A DNA stretch of 59,399 nucleotides from Clostridiales bacterium (GCA_015055545.1 SVHY01000007.1:1-59399), one strand, 5' to 3'. Counted from the first letter of the stretch, positions 1-9,533 are shown. Numbers and translations: made by a program. The notes: generated by a model not told the origin, from the letters alone.

Positions 1-2
1 AA

Positions 3-2333
3 CAGCTCTCCGATCACAAACAAACGAAGGGAATAGTGGAACGCGACGTCGTGCGTATCGTTTCAGCGGGTACGGTTATTGAAGAAGGGCAGCTTGACTC
101 GGCGACGAATAACTATATCGCGTGCGCTTATAAACATGCGGACGGCGTGGCGCTTGCTTGGGCGGATATAACCACGGGCGAGTTTTTGACGGAAGAATTT
201 TTCGGCGCGCAAGCGGTAGAGGACGCGATAGGACGGCTTATTAAGCTTTCCGTTGCGGAGGTTATTTGTAATGAAGAAATGTTGATGGAAAGCAAAAACG
301 TGAAAGAAGTCTCGCGCGGCGTATTACCTCCGTTTTCTTGTTATTTCCCTTGGTCGTTTAACGTGAAACACGCAGAGCGTAATCTTTTGCAACAATTCAA
401 CGCATTATCGCTTGCGGCGTACGGGATTGCAGCGAAAGAAAATATGATTGCCGCGGCGGGTGCGCTTGTTGAATATTTGCGTGAAACGCAAAAACACGCG
501 CTTGTCAATCTCAATACGATAAAAGCGGTTTCGCGTGAACAATATATGGAACTTGACGCAATTGCGGTACGGAATTTGGAACTCGTTCGCAACAATGCGG
601 AGGGAAAGAAATACGGTTCACTCTTATGGGTAATGGATAAAACGAAAACGGGTATGGGTGCGCGTTTATTGCAACGTATGCTGCTTGCACCGTTGAAAGA
701 CGTAGGTCAAATCGAATACCGTCAAGACGGCGTGGAAGAGCTTGTGAATGCGTCCGTTGCGCGCGTAGGGCTTTCGGAAACTTTGAAAGAAATCGGGGAC
801 ATGGAACGCTTGACGGGTAAGATATCCAACGGGAATTTCAATCCGCGCGATTGTTTGGCACTTGCCAAGGGCTTACATGCGTTGCCGACGGTAAAAATAC
901 AGCTTACGGGTTTTTCGTCTGCGATTCTTCGCGACGTGTCCAACGAACTTGCGGATATGCAAGAGCTTGCCGATTTGCTCTCGGCGGCAATAGACGAAAA
1001 CGCGTCGGTGGTGATGAAAGACGGTGGGTTTATCCGCGCAGGTTTTAACGCGGAACTGGATAGTTTGCGCTCGATTAATCAAAACGCGCAAGCATACATC
1101 AAAGAAATTGAAGCCCGTGAAAAAGAACGTACGGGCATACGAACGTTAAAGACTGGTTTTAACCGTGTTTTCGGGTATTATATTGAAGTTAGTAATTCGT
1201 TTAAGGACCAAGTTCCCGCGGAATATATCCGCAAGCAAACGCTTACGACAGGCGAGCGGTATATCACGCAAGAGCTGAAAGAATTTGAAGAAAAGGTGCT
1301 TTCAAGCGGGGAAAAGTCGTTGCAGCTTGAGTTACAGTTGTATGCAAAGATTATGGAATTGCTTACGCAGCGTATTGAAAGCTTGCAAAAGATAGCGGCG
1401 GCGCTGGCGTTGCTGGATTGTATCGTTTCGCTTAGCGTTGTTGCAAAAGAACGCCGTTACGTTCGCCCGAAGATGCTTGAAAGCGGTAGTCCGCTTGTAA
1501 TTACGGACGGTAGACACCCTGTTGTCGAGGCGATTTCCAAAGAACGGTTTGTGCCGAACGATACGTGTTTGGACAACGGAGAAAACCGTTGCGCGGTAAT
1601 TACAGGTCCGAATATGGCGGGGAAAAGTACGTATATGCGCCAAGTCGCGCTTATCGTCTTGATGGCGCACGTTGGAGCGTTTGTTCCTGCGCGTGCCGCG
1701 GAAATTCCTATTACGGATAGGATTTTTACGCGTGTTGGGGCAAGTGATAACTTGATTTTTGATCAAAGCACGTTTATGGTGGAAATGATGGAGGTTGCGT
1801 CCATTTTACTTCGTGCAACGAAAGACAGTTTATTGATTTTAGACGAAGTGGGTAGAGGTACGAGTACGTACGACGGGCTTTCTATTGCGTGGTCTGTGAT
1901 AGAGTATTTAGCGGATAAAATTCGAGCAAAAACGTTGTTTTCTACGCATTATCACGAACTAACGGAGCTTGAAAATACGCTGGACGGCGTGAAGAATTAT
2001 AAAGTTACCGTACGTGAATTGAACGGTTCGATCGTGTTCTTGCGAAAGATTGCACGGGGTGGTACGAACCGAAGTTTTGGGATTGAGGTTGCGTCGCTTG
2101 CGGGTGTACCCAAGGAAGTTACCGTGCGTGCAAAAAAACTTTTGAAGACTTTGGAAAAGAACGATTTGCTCGCCGGTGGGCGCGTTGATTTGGAAGAGGA
2201 AGCGGAAGAGGCGACTGAAAAGCAACTGAGTGAAGTGGAGAAGATGATAGCGGAAACGGATATCAATACGCTTTCGCCCATGCAAGCGTTGTTGCTGCTT
2301 GGGGATTTGAAAGATAAATTAGCGGAGGCTTAA
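3..2333 (+). CDS. mutS: DNA mismatch repair protein MutS (5' end cut by window edge)
   Basis: MutS recognises mismatches and small loops and recruits MutL using ATP. The reading frame is open from the first bases of the window, upstream of a GTG at 36 that could be mistaken for a start; the residues before it still match MutS, so the true start lies outside. About 776 residues are visible, so roughly 80-100 N-terminal residues, including the mismatch-probing Phe-x-Glu, are missing. Seen are the connector and lever domains, the P-loop TGPNMAGKST (about 1600-1630), Walker B LLILDEVGRGTS and the FSTHYHEL switch motif. It ends one base before mutL, so the two are co-transcribed. Identification is certain. 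Confidence 0.97.
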   Translation, partial: QLSDHKQTKGIVERDVVRIVSAGTVIEEGQLDSATNNYIACAYKHADGVALAWADITTGEFLTEEFFGAQAVEDAIGRLIKLSVAEVICNEEMLMESKNVKEVSRGVLPPFSCYFPWSFNVKHAERNLLQQFNALSLAAYGIAAKENMIAAAGALVEYLRETQKHALVNLNTIKAVSREQYMELDAIAVRNLELVRNNAEGKKYGSLLWVMDKTKTGMGARLLQRMLLAPLKDVGQIEYRQDGVEELVNASVARVGLSETLKEIGDMERLTGKISNGNFNPRDCLALAKGLHALPTVKIQLTGFSSAILRDVSNELADMQELADLLSAAIDENASVVMKDGGFIRAGFNAELDSLRSINQNAQAYIKEIEAREKERTGIRTLKTGFNRVFGYYIEVSNSFKDQVPAEYIRKQTLTTGERYITQELKEFEEKVLSSGEKSLQLELQLYAKIMELLTQRIESLQKIAAALALLDCIVSLSVVAKERRYVRPKMLESGSPLVITDGRHPVVEAISKERFVPNDTCLDNGENRCAVITGPNMAGKSTYMRQVALIVLMAHVGAFVPARAAEIPITDRIFTRVGASDNLIFDQSTFMVEMMEVASILLRATKDSLLILDEVGRGTSTYDGLSIAWSVIEYLADKIRAKTLFSTHYHELTELENTLDGVKNYKVTVRELNGSIVFLRKIARGGTNRSFGIEVASLAGVPKEVTVRAKKLLKTLEKNDLLAGGRVDLEEEAEEATEKQLSEVEKMIAETDINTLSPMQALLLLGDLKDKLAEA

Positions 2334-2334
2334 T

Positions 2335-4476
2335 ATGGCAAAAATCAATATTTTACCTGCAAAGGTATACAACCGTATTGCAGCGGGCGAGGTGGTAGAA
2401 CGTCCAGCCTCTGTTGTAAAGGAGCTTGTCGAAAATTCGATAGACGCGGGCGCAACGGAGATTGAAATTCATATCGAGCAAGGCGGGAAACAACTGATTA
2501 AAGTAATCGATAATGGTTGCGGGATTGAGCGCGAGGACTTACAGTCTGCGTTTTTGCCCCATGCGACGAGTAAAATTGCCGCGGCGGAGGATTTGGAGAG
2601 TGTGCGCACGCTTGGATTTCGCGGCGAAGCGATCGCTTCGATTGCGTCCGTATCGAAAATGACGATAACGTCTAAAACGGAAGACGGGAAGTGTTATTCG
2701 TTGACGTCGGACGGCGGTACGCTTGGGAATATCCGCGAAGTGTCGGGCGAAAATGGCACGGAAGTGAGCGTTGAAATGCTTTTTTATAATACGCCCGTGC
2801 GTTTGGGGTATTTAAAAACGGATAAATCGGAAGAATCGGAGATCGTTACGCTTGTTTCGAGGTTTGTGCTTTGTCGTCCAAAGATTTCTTTTTTGTGCGT
2901 GATAAACGGGAAGACGGTCGTGCAATCGTTCGGTGAGGGCGAAGACGAGGCGTTTGTGAGCGTGTACGGCGCGAATACGTTGCAAAATTGCTATAAAATC
3001 GATGCGGAGCGGCATGGAATCCGCGTGCGCGGGTATATCGGTAATCAAATGTTTTATAAGGCGAATAGAAGTTATCAATCCGTCTTTTTGAACGGTAGAT
3101 ACATTACCAATCAAACGATTGCTACGGCAATATCGGGTGCGTATACGAACTATATTATGAAACGGCAATATCCGTTTTACGTTTTATATATTACGATGCC
3201 TACGGATATCGTCGACGTTAACGTGCATCCGAATAAAGCGGACGTGCGGTTTGTGAACAACAGTATGATTTACGGTTGCGTTCATACGATTGTCAAGAAC
3301 GTGCTGGACGGAAACGTTCAAGCGCTTTCGTATTTAGTCCAAGACGACCAACCGCTTATAAAACAAACGTCTGAGCCGCAGAAAGACTCGGAAAAGGCTC
3401 CTGAAACGTTGAAAAAAACGCCAACGGTGGAGGGTGCGCCGCAGGCAAGTCACGTCTTGTCTGATAGTATTTTGGGAACGCCCGATGTGCGTTTGGACGA
3501 GAAAACGCCGCAGACGGGCGGTTTAGTGTACGGTTTTGAAACGATGACGTTGGAAGAGGCGAAAGAAGAAATGGAGCTTTGCAAGCCTGTTAAGACGGAC
3601 GAGGGATTGGATGAAAACGGACGGGCGAAAGGAGTTATTCCCTTTGACGAAATCCCTGATATAAAACCGAATTATCCTAATTTTGATGAAATGGGAATGG
3701 TGGGCGATCACGCTACGCGTAGAGCGGATCCTGAGCGGTTAAAGAGGAAATTCCCCAACGTTCCTTTTGAACGGGTGGAGTTGATTTGGGACGATCCGAT
3801 GTATGAGGCTGCGAAAGAGAAACACGAAGACGACGTTTTTGCCGCGAATAAACGTTTTTTAGAGGAGTTGGACAGAAAAAACCGTCAAAATCAAGTAGAC
3901 GTGGAGCGTTGTGAATACGTCGGGTGTTTGTTTAATACGTATTTATTATATCAATGCGACGACGCCGTATACGTGGTCGATCAACACGCCGCGCACGAGC
4001 GTATACTTTTCGATTGCTTAAAGGAACGGCTTAAAAACAGGACTCCGTTGCCGCAAAGTATGCTTGCGCCGTACGAGTTGAAATTAAACGCGTTTGAGGC
4101 GACTTTTATTCGTGAACGCATGGAAGATATTAAAGCGTTGGGTTTTGAGCTGGAAGAAAACGGCGATACGCAGTTTAACGTTTGGAGTGTGCCGGCGGAT
4201 TTTCAGAAGATGGATATAGGCGTGTTTTTCAACGAAATTTTAGGACACGTCGGCGATTATCGTGCGATTAAGGTGGAAGAAATCTTGCGTGATAAGTTGG
4301 CGATGGCGGCTTGTAAAGCCGCGGTGAAAGGCGGAAAACGGCTGACGGTGGAAGAAATAGAGGAATTGCTTCGGCAAATGAAAGGCGATATGTCGCTGAA
4401 ATGTCCGCACGGCAGACCCGTCGCGCAAAAAGTATCGAGAAAACAACTCGAAAAAATGTTTAAGAGAATCGTATGA
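2335..4476 (+). CDS. mutL: DNA mismatch repair protein MutL, endonuclease type
   Basis: MutL links mismatch recognition by MutS to strand incision. The N-terminal GHKL ATPase shows ELVENSIDAGA, DNGCGI and GFRGEA. A long acidic linker (about residues 340-510) joins the C-terminal dimerisation and nuclease domain. That domain carries the metal-binding motif as DQHAAHE (residues 549-555), followed by RILFD, where the last acidic position is Asp instead of the usual Glu. It also carries CPHGRP (residues 690-695). These motifs mark the nicking form of MutL found where MutH is absent. The ATG is one base after the mutS stop. The gene overlaps miaA by four bases (ATGA). Confidence 0.97.
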   Translation: MAKINILPAKVYNRIAAGEVVERPASVVKELVENSIDAGATEIEIHIEQGGKQLIKVIDNGCGIEREDLQSAFLPHATSKIAAAEDLESVRTLGFRGEAIASIASVSKMTITSKTEDGKCYSLTSDGGTLGNIREVSGENGTEVSVEMLFYNTPVRLGYLKTDKSEESEIVTLVSRFVLCRPKISFLCVINGKTVVQSFGEGEDEAFVSVYGANTLQNCYKIDAERHGIRVRGYIGNQMFYKANRSYQSVFLNGRYITNQTIATAISGAYTNYIMKRQYPFYVLYITMPTDIVDVNVHPNKADVRFVNNSMIYGCVHTIVKNVLDGNVQALSYLVQDDQPLIKQTSEPQKDSEKAPETLKKTPTVEGAPQASHVLSDSILGTPDVRLDEKTPQTGGLVYGFETMTLEEAKEEMELCKPVKTDEGLDENGRAKGVIPFDEIPDIKPNYPNFDEMGMVGDHATRRADPERLKRKFPNVPFERVELIWDDPMYEAAKEKHEDDVFAANKRFLEELDRKNRQNQVDVERCEYVGCLFNTYLLYQCDDAVYVVDQHAAHERILFDCLKERLKNRTPLPQSMLAPYELKLNAFEATFIRERMEDIKALGFELEENGDTQFNVWSVPADFQKMDIGVFFNEILGHVGDYRAIKVEEILRDKLAMAACKAAVKGGKRLTVEEIEELLRQMKGDMSLKCPHGRPVAQKVSRKQLEKMFKRIV

Positions 4477-5378
4477 GCGCAAAAGTGTTGGTTGTATGCG
4501 GCGCAACCGCGTCGGGAAAAACCGCGCTATCGGTTGCGTGTGCGAAAGCGCTTGATACGGAGATTATTTCTGCGGATTCCTTGCTTGTATACCGTGGTTT
4601 GAATATCGGCACGGCAAAACCCACCAAGGAAGAACAACAGGGCGTAAAACACCATTTAATCGACGTTGTTTCCCCCAAGGAAAGCTTTTCCGTGAGCGAT
4701 TACGAGTCGATGGCGTTGCCAATTGTTGAAGACTTGCTTGCGCGCGGTAAAACGCCTGTGATTTGCGGTGGAACGGGGTTTTACGTCAACGCTCTGTTGT
4801 ATAAAAGTCAATTCGGAAACGCGGGTGCGGACGAACGTGTTCGTGCGTATTACGAGAAGCTTTGCTTAGAACACGGCAATGCATATATACACGCGCTATT
4901 GCGAGAAAAAGACCCTGAAAGTGCGCAAAAATTGCACGAAAACGACGTAAAACGCGTCATACGCGCGTTGGAAATTTACGATATTACGGGCAAACCGAAA
5001 TCAGCGCAAAAGGATTTACCTGTTCCGCGTTTCGATTTTCTCGCCGTTTCTATCGATTATCCAAGAGAAACGTTGTACGAGCGTATTAATATTCGCGTCG
5101 AAAAAATGTTTGAAGCGGGATTGTTGGATGAAGTGCGCGATTTAACGGCGCAGGGTATAAACGAGCGGTGTCAATGTATGCAGGGAATCGGTTATAAAGA
5201 AATTATAGAAGGAATTTCTCTTAATTTAACCGAAGAAGAGATTAAGGAAAACATCAAGAAAAACACTCGAAATTACGCGAAACGGCAAATAACGTTCTTT
5301 AAACGTATGCAAAATCATATATGTTTACCGCCTAATCAGGCAACGGCAGAAAAAGTGATACAAGAGCTTGAAAAATAG
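4473..5378 (+). CDS. miaA: tRNA dimethylallyltransferase MiaA
   Basis: MiaA transfers a dimethylallyl group to N6 of A37 in tRNAs reading UNN codons. The 301 residues fit the family. Visible are the N-terminal P-loop GATASGKT, the SADSLLVYRGLNIGTAKP segment that binds substrate, the HHLID motif and the GGTGFYVNALL motif. The start overlaps the mutL stop, giving translational coupling in a mutS-mutL-miaA operon, an order common in Firmicutes. The usual next gene in many Firmicutes, hfq, is not found downstream; an array of short palindromes follows instead. Confidence 0.96.
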   Translation: MSAKVLVVCGATASGKTALSVACAKALDTEIISADSLLVYRGLNIGTAKPTKEEQQGVKHHLIDVVSPKESFSVSDYESMALPIVEDLLARGKTPVICGGTGFYVNALLYKSQFGNAGADERVRAYYEKLCLEHGNAYIHALLREKDPESAQKLHENDVKRVIRALEIYDITGKPKSAQKDLPVPRFDFLAVSIDYPRETLYERINIRVEKMFEAGLLDEVRDLTAQGINERCQCMQGIGYKEIIEGISLNLTEEEIKENIKKNTRNYAKRQITFFKRMQNHICLPPNQATAEKVIQELEK

Positions 5379-5381
5379 GGT

Positions 5382-5453
5382 ACTATGTCAAACATAATAC
5401 CTATGTATGACATAGTAGATATGTCTGACATAGTAATTATGCCACGCATAGTA
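5382..5453 (+). repeat. Four tandem 18-bp palindromic units
   Basis: Four units of exactly 18 bp (5382-5399, 5400-5417, 5418-5435, 5436-5453) fill most of the 100-bp gap between miaA and the next gene. Each holds a short inverted repeat: TATGT-CAA-ACATA, CTATGT-ATG-ACATAG, TATGTC-T-GACATA and TATGC-CAC-GCATA, centred at 5390, 5408, 5426 and 5444. Consensus is roughly NNTATGTCNGACATAGTA. The ends GGTACTATG (5379-5387) and CATAGTACC (5447-5455) are reverse complements, so the whole block is also one large imperfect palindrome centred at 5417. There are no spacers, so it is not CRISPR. It could be a mobile intergenic repeat, an operator array or a structured leader. Confidence 0.85.
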
Positions 5454-5478
5454 CCGAATAAACGGAGAAATAACGAAC

Positions 5479-6702
5479 ATGATAGAAAAGATGATACGTC
5501 AAGCGGAAATAGAGCTTGCGGAAAATTTCAAAAAAGCAGATGAAATCAGTGAATATAACCAAGAAAAAGTACTGAAAGCGTTTAACAGCCGTGGAATAGC
5601 ATTAAGACATTTTAATGCGACGACGGGATACGGCTACGGCGATGAAGGGCGTTTTGCGCTTGGAGAAGTGTTTGCGCAGTCGCTCGGGGCGGAGGCGGGG
5701 ATTGTTTCGCCCGCGCTTTTGAGTGGTACGCACGCGTTGACGGTTGCATTGTTCGGGGTTTTGCGTACGGGCGATAAAGTGCTTTGTATATCGGGTATGC
5801 CCTACGATACCATTCGAGGGGTAATTTTTGGCGACGGGAACGGTTCGCTCAAGGATTTTGGAATTTCGTTTGACTGTACGCAGCTGAATGCCGACGGAAA
5901 ATTCGATAAAAAGCAAATCCAAGCGGATATCGAGCGCTTAGGCGATAAATTGAAAATGATTTATATACAACGTTCGCGTGGGTATGAGCTTCGGGACGCG
6001 TTCACGGTTGCGGAGATTGAAGAAATTTGTAAATTTATCCGCGATTTAGGGTTTAAAGGTTGTATTTTTTGCGATAACTGTTACGGGGAATTCGTTGAAA
6101 AACAAGAACCTTGTGACGTTGGCGTGGACGTTGCCGTGGGTTCGCTTATCAAAAACCCGGGCGGTGGGCTTGCGCCTACGGGCGGGTATATCGTTGGTAC
6201 GGAAGAATATATCGACAAAATCGGTCGTCGTTTGACCGCGCCGTCCATAGGAAACGAGGTGGGTTCGTATGCGTACGGATATAGGCTGTTTTATCAAGGG
6301 TTGTTCCTTGCGCCGCATACGGTCAATCAAGCGATTAAAGGCAGTTTACTTATAGGGAAATGTATGGAAAAGCTCGGCTATGAGAATTTCCCTAAATTAG
6401 AAAAAACGCCCGCGGATATTACGCGCGCGATTCGGTTTGATACGGCAAAACAGCTTTGCGATTTCATTCAATCGGTGCAAGAAGCGTCGCCTGTGGACAG
6501 TTTCGTAACGTTAGAACCGTGGGATATGCCCGGGTATGATAGTAAAGTTATTATGGCGGCAGGCTGTTTCGTGGAAGGTTCGTCCGTAGAACTTTCCGCG
6601 GACGCGCCCGTAAAAGAGCCGTATACGGCGTATTTCCAAGGCGGCTTAACGTACGAACATTGTAAATACGCTTTGAAAAAAATCTTAGGGAAATTATTGT
6701 AA
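5479..6702 (+). CDS. PLP-dependent methionine gamma-lyase / aluminium-resistance family protein (YnbB-like)
   Basis: This 407-residue protein belongs to the fold-type I PLP enzymes annotated as methionine gamma-lyase family or aluminium resistance protein, related to cystathionine lyases. Seen are the N-terminal FNATTGYGYGDEGR, the SGTHALTVALFGVLRTGD cofactor-binding region, IYIQRSRGY, FCDNCYGEFVE and the likely Schiff-base lysine in VGSLIKNPGGGLAPTGGYI. Its true substrate is not established in the family as far as I know. It lies near miaA, as ynbB does in Bacillus. The start follows GGAGAAATAACGAAC. Confidence 0.9.
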   Translation: MIEKMIRQAEIELAENFKKADEISEYNQEKVLKAFNSRGIALRHFNATTGYGYGDEGRFALGEVFAQSLGAEAGIVSPALLSGTHALTVALFGVLRTGDKVLCISGMPYDTIRGVIFGDGNGSLKDFGISFDCTQLNADGKFDKKQIQADIERLGDKLKMIYIQRSRGYELRDAFTVAEIEEICKFIRDLGFKGCIFCDNCYGEFVEKQEPCDVGVDVAVGSLIKNPGGGLAPTGGYIVGTEEYIDKIGRRLTAPSIGNEVGSYAYGYRLFYQGLFLAPHTVNQAIKGSLLIGKCMEKLGYENFPKLEKTPADITRAIRFDTAKQLCDFIQSVQEASPVDSFVTLEPWDMPGYDSKVIMAAGCFVEGSSVELSADAPVKEPYTAYFQGGLTYEHCKYALKKILGKLL

Positions 6703-6716
6703 TAGGAGGATTGTAG

Positions 6717-8132
6717 TTGAAGAGGATTTTATCGTTTTTTTGTGTAGCGTTTATCTGCTTGTTTAACTGTTGTGTAAACGGTTTTTCTGTGTCGGCAAAC
6801 AGTGCTGCGCCTACAATTAGTGGGACGTCTGCTTCGGGTGAAGTGCTGTTTACAGACGAAAATTGTCCTTTACAAGTTAAAAAAGAAAATTTAACTTTCG
6901 AAATCGGTGAATTCCCTGGGTTGGGCTTTTCCAGTGCGGAGAGCTTGTTGTCGTATTCAGCTAATTTTACAGCGGAATATACCTTTTACAATCCAACGGA
7001 CTATGATCTGACTGCGAAAATGGTGTTTCCTATTGGGAAATTGCCTGAATATGCGGGTGATTATTACTCGAAAGAAACGTTTGACGATACGAAGAATTAC
7101 GCGGTTATGATTAATGGTGAAACGGTAGAAAAGAAACTCCGTTATACTTGGTTGTCGTACGATTTTCGTATAGAACGCGAATTGGATAAATTATCGGATA
7201 CGTACGTGGAAAGTGAGTTTTATTCGCCCGATATGCCTGTTTATAAGTATGAGATAAAATTTTTGGGCGAAGATGCGTACGTTGCCGCTACAATCGAGTT
7301 TTTATATGACGAAACAAAAACGCAGTTCGCTACGGATTTTGATTTCGATTTTTATGGGAAGACAAATCTTTTCTATCCCTATTTTTATAAAAAGAACGAT
7401 ATTGTCACCGTATATGCAATTGGTGAATCGTTTTCAATGATGAAAGTAAATTGGTTGCAGAAAAAACAAGAGGAAGGCGTGTATTGGGATACTCTTTCCA
7501 AGGATTTGATTACGATAACGCAAACGGAACAAACGACTTTTTTAGAATTTGTTTCATCGAAATATGCGCAATCTGAGCCACTGCCCGTCTTGGATTGGTA
7601 TAATACAATCGTTTGCGAGGCGGGGAACTCGTGGCGATACGGGTATGCACTTACCCCAAAAGATTTTACGTATTCCAAACCGTTGCGGTGGTATGCCTAT
7701 GAAATGCAAATTCCCGCAAAGGGTTCGGCAACGAACGCTGTATCTGCGCCTATTTATCCGACGATTAATAATGAAGACGGTTATAACCGATTATTGTCGT
7801 ACACTTATAAATATTTGTTGTCCCCTGCTAAAACTTGGGATTCGTTTGAGAATTTGCAAATCAATATCCGTACGCCGTACGAGCTTGAATATAGTAATTT
7901 GCAAGGATTTACTAGGGTTGACGACGGATATACGTTACAACTTGCAGAATTGCCCGACGAAGAGCTGAAATTTAATTTATTTGACCCTGTGGCTAAGGCG
8001 GAATGGAAAGAACAAAAACAACAGCAAGAAAAAGAAGAAAAAATGAAAGTTGTGAGAGTGGTCGTAATTGTTGTTTCTGTGTTTTTAGGTCTGGTGTTGA
8101 TTTTGGGTTATGAAATGAAAAGAGTGAAGTAA
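6717..8132 (+). CDS. Exported, C-terminally membrane-anchored protein of unknown function
   Basis: I do not recognise this 471-residue protein. It has an N-terminal signal peptide (KR, then a hydrophobic stretch to about residue 22, with an Ala-Asn-Ser-Ala region as a plausible cleavage site). A large hydrophilic extracytoplasmic part rich in Tyr, Phe and acidic residues follows. At the end come a Lys/Glu/Gln-rich stretch, one membrane helix (about residues 445-465) and a short basic tail. The topology suggests an outward-facing domain held by a C-terminal anchor. The start is TTG at 6717, chosen because AGGAGG (6704-6709) sits seven bases upstream. The gene ends in a strong two-way terminator. 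Confidence 0.75.
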   Translation: MKRILSFFCVAFICLFNCCVNGFSVSANSAAPTISGTSASGEVLFTDENCPLQVKKENLTFEIGEFPGLGFSSAESLLSYSANFTAEYTFYNPTDYDLTAKMVFPIGKLPEYAGDYYSKETFDDTKNYAVMINGETVEKKLRYTWLSYDFRIERELDKLSDTYVESEFYSPDMPVYKYEIKFLGEDAYVAATIEFLYDETKTQFATDFDFDFYGKTNLFYPYFYKKNDIVTVYAIGESFSMMKVNWLQKKQEEGVYWDTLSKDLITITQTEQTTFLEFVSSKYAQSEPLPVLDWYNTIVCEAGNSWRYGYALTPKDFTYSKPLRWYAYEMQIPAKGSATNAVSAPIYPTINNEDGYNRLLSYTYKYLLSPAKTWDSFENLQINIRTPYELEYSNLQGFTRVDDGYTLQLAELPDEELKFNLFDPVAKAEWKEQKQQQEKEEKMKVVRVVVIVVSVFLGLVLILGYEMKRVK

Positions 8133-8167
8133 ACGAAAAACGCGACGAGAAGTCGCGTTTTTCGTTT
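8131..8167. terminator. Bidirectional intrinsic terminator
   Basis: A perfect 16-bp stem (8131-8146 with 8152-8167) with the five-base loop GAGAA lies between two convergent genes. The A-rich and T-rich arms give a U-tract in either direction. It overlaps the stop codons of both the exported protein and ung. Confidence 0.9.
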
Positions 8168-8834
8168 ATTTCGTTAAATCCCAGTCGATGGGAGTTTTGC
8201 CGTGTGCCTGTAAATAGGCGTTGGTTTTTGAGAAGTGTTTGCAACCGAAAAATCCTGCATAAGCGGAAAGAGGGGACGGGTGCGCACATTCCAAAATTAA
8301 ATGCTTGTTTGTGTCAATGAGCGGTTTTTTACTGCGCGCGTTTCCGCCCCAAAGAATGAATACGGTGTTTTCCGTTTGGTCGGAAACAAGTTTAATCACG
8401 CTGTCCGTGAACCATGCCCAGCCGCATTTTGCGTGCGAGTTGGCTTGGTGCGCGCGAACGGTAAGCGCGGTGTTCAAAAGTAGAACGCCTTCGTTGGCCC
8501 ATTTGGTCAAGTTTCCGCTGTTTGGACGCGGGCAGCCAAGATCGCTTTGCAATTCCTTGAAAATATTTTCAAGCGACGGTGGGTTTTGCACGCCGTCCTG
8601 TACGGAAAAGCACAGCCCGTGGGCTTGACCTTCGTTGTGATAGGGGTCTTGCCCTAAAAGAACGACTTTCAAGTTCGCAAACGGCGTAAACTTGAAACAG
8701 TTATATAAATCGTACATATCGGGATATACGACGTGGTTATTGTATTCGTCGATCAAAAACCGACGGATTTTCAAATACCGTTCGTCGGCAAAGAGCGGTG
8801 CGAGCCGTTCGTTCCAATCGCCTAAATCGACCAT
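8166..8834 (-). CDS. ung: Uracil-DNA glycosylase (family 1)
   Basis: Ung removes uracil from DNA to start base excision repair. The 222-residue length is normal for family 1. The catalytic water-activating loop LLGQDPYH is at residues 59-66 (Asp63). The uracil-binding VLLLNTALTVR and the Leu-loop HPSPLSAYAGFFG (His185) are intact. The start is preceded by AAAGGAG. It sits 15 bases after mtnN on the same strand, so the two are probably co-transcribed. A second, unrelated deaminated-base glycosylase lies at 53.5 kb. Confidence 0.97.
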   Translation of the reverse strand: MVDLGDWNERLAPLFADERYLKIRRFLIDEYNNHVVYPDMYDLYNCFKFTPFANLKVVLLGQDPYHNEGQAHGLCFSVQDGVQNPPSLENIFKELQSDLGCPRPNSGNLTKWANEGVLLLNTALTVRAHQANSHAKCGWAWFTDSVIKLVSDQTENTVFILWGGNARSKKPLIDTNKHLILECAHPSPLSAYAGFFGCKHFSKTNAYLQAHGKTPIDWDLTK

Positions 8835-8849
8835 GTTTTACTCCTTTGT

Positions 8850-9506
8850 TTATAATTGTTCAAATATAGCGGGTAATGCCGCTTTCAAATTTTGTAAAGC
8901 TTTGTCCTTATTAGCTAAAAACTGTTCGGTGGTGCTACCGCTACCTGCTACGTCGGAAATGGCTTTTACGGAATATACGGGCAGTTGCGTTGCGTACGCT
9001 GCTTGTACGATTGCCGCGCCTTCCATGTCGCGGATATCCGCGCGCAGCTCTGCCGTGAGCAGTTTATAATCGGCGGGGGAATCGTTGAAACGATCGGCAG
9101 TGCCGAGTTTTCTAATTGGGAATACGTCTTTGAAACGGTTGAGTTGCAGATAATTTTCCGTGTATTCGTCCAAAGTGCCCATTGCCGTTCCGTTTAATTG
9201 CGTTAAATCGAAATCGAACTGTACTGCCGCGCCGATTTGATATACTTGGCAAAGTTCCGTATCCGCGTTCAAACCGCCGGCTACGCCGAAATTGAGTAAA
9301 CATTTCACGTCGAATTTGCTCACGAGAAGTTGCGCGCCGAGTGCCGCGTTTACTTTTCCAACGCCGCATATACAAAGAGCAATTTCCTTGCCGAACGCCT
9401 CGCCGATATGGACTTTTTTACCGCTCACCGTAAGGAAACGGTGTGTTTTCATTACGTCGAGCAGGATATCCGCTTCCGATTGCATTGCTATTACTACACC
9501 TATCAT
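8850..9506 (-). CDS. mtnN: 5'-methylthioadenosine/S-adenosylhomocysteine nucleosidase
   Basis: The enzyme cleaves methylthioadenosine and S-adenosylhomocysteine to adenine and a ribosyl thioether, recycling by-products of SAM use. The protein starts MIGVVIAMQSEADILL. It shows the nucleoside-binding FGVAGGLN, the GTADRF segment and the active-site end RDMEGAAIVQAAY and VKAISDVAG, whose Asp acts as general acid. A TTG two codons upstream (9512) is also open, but the ATG at 9506 has the better spacing from AGGTGA. It is the first gene of an mtnN-ung unit. Confidence 0.94.
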   Translation of the reverse strand: MIGVVIAMQSEADILLDVMKTHRFLTVSGKKVHIGEAFGKEIALCICGVGKVNAALGAQLLVSKFDVKCLLNFGVAGGLNADTELCQVYQIGAAVQFDFDLTQLNGTAMGTLDEYTENYLQLNRFKDVFPIRKLGTADRFNDSPADYKLLTAELRADIRDMEGAAIVQAAYATQLPVYSVKAISDVAGSGSTTEQFLANKDKALQNLKAALPAIFEQL

Positions 9507-9533
9507 AATCAATCACCTTTTCGTTAAAATTAG

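Noticed and set aside
36-38. GTG as the mutS start
   Set aside because: The frame stays open upstream with MutS-like sequence, and the N-terminal mismatch-binding domain would be missing; the gene is cut by the window edge.
5382-5453. Possible CRISPR array
   Set aside because: The units are directly adjacent with no spacers, each is itself palindromic, and no cas genes are present.
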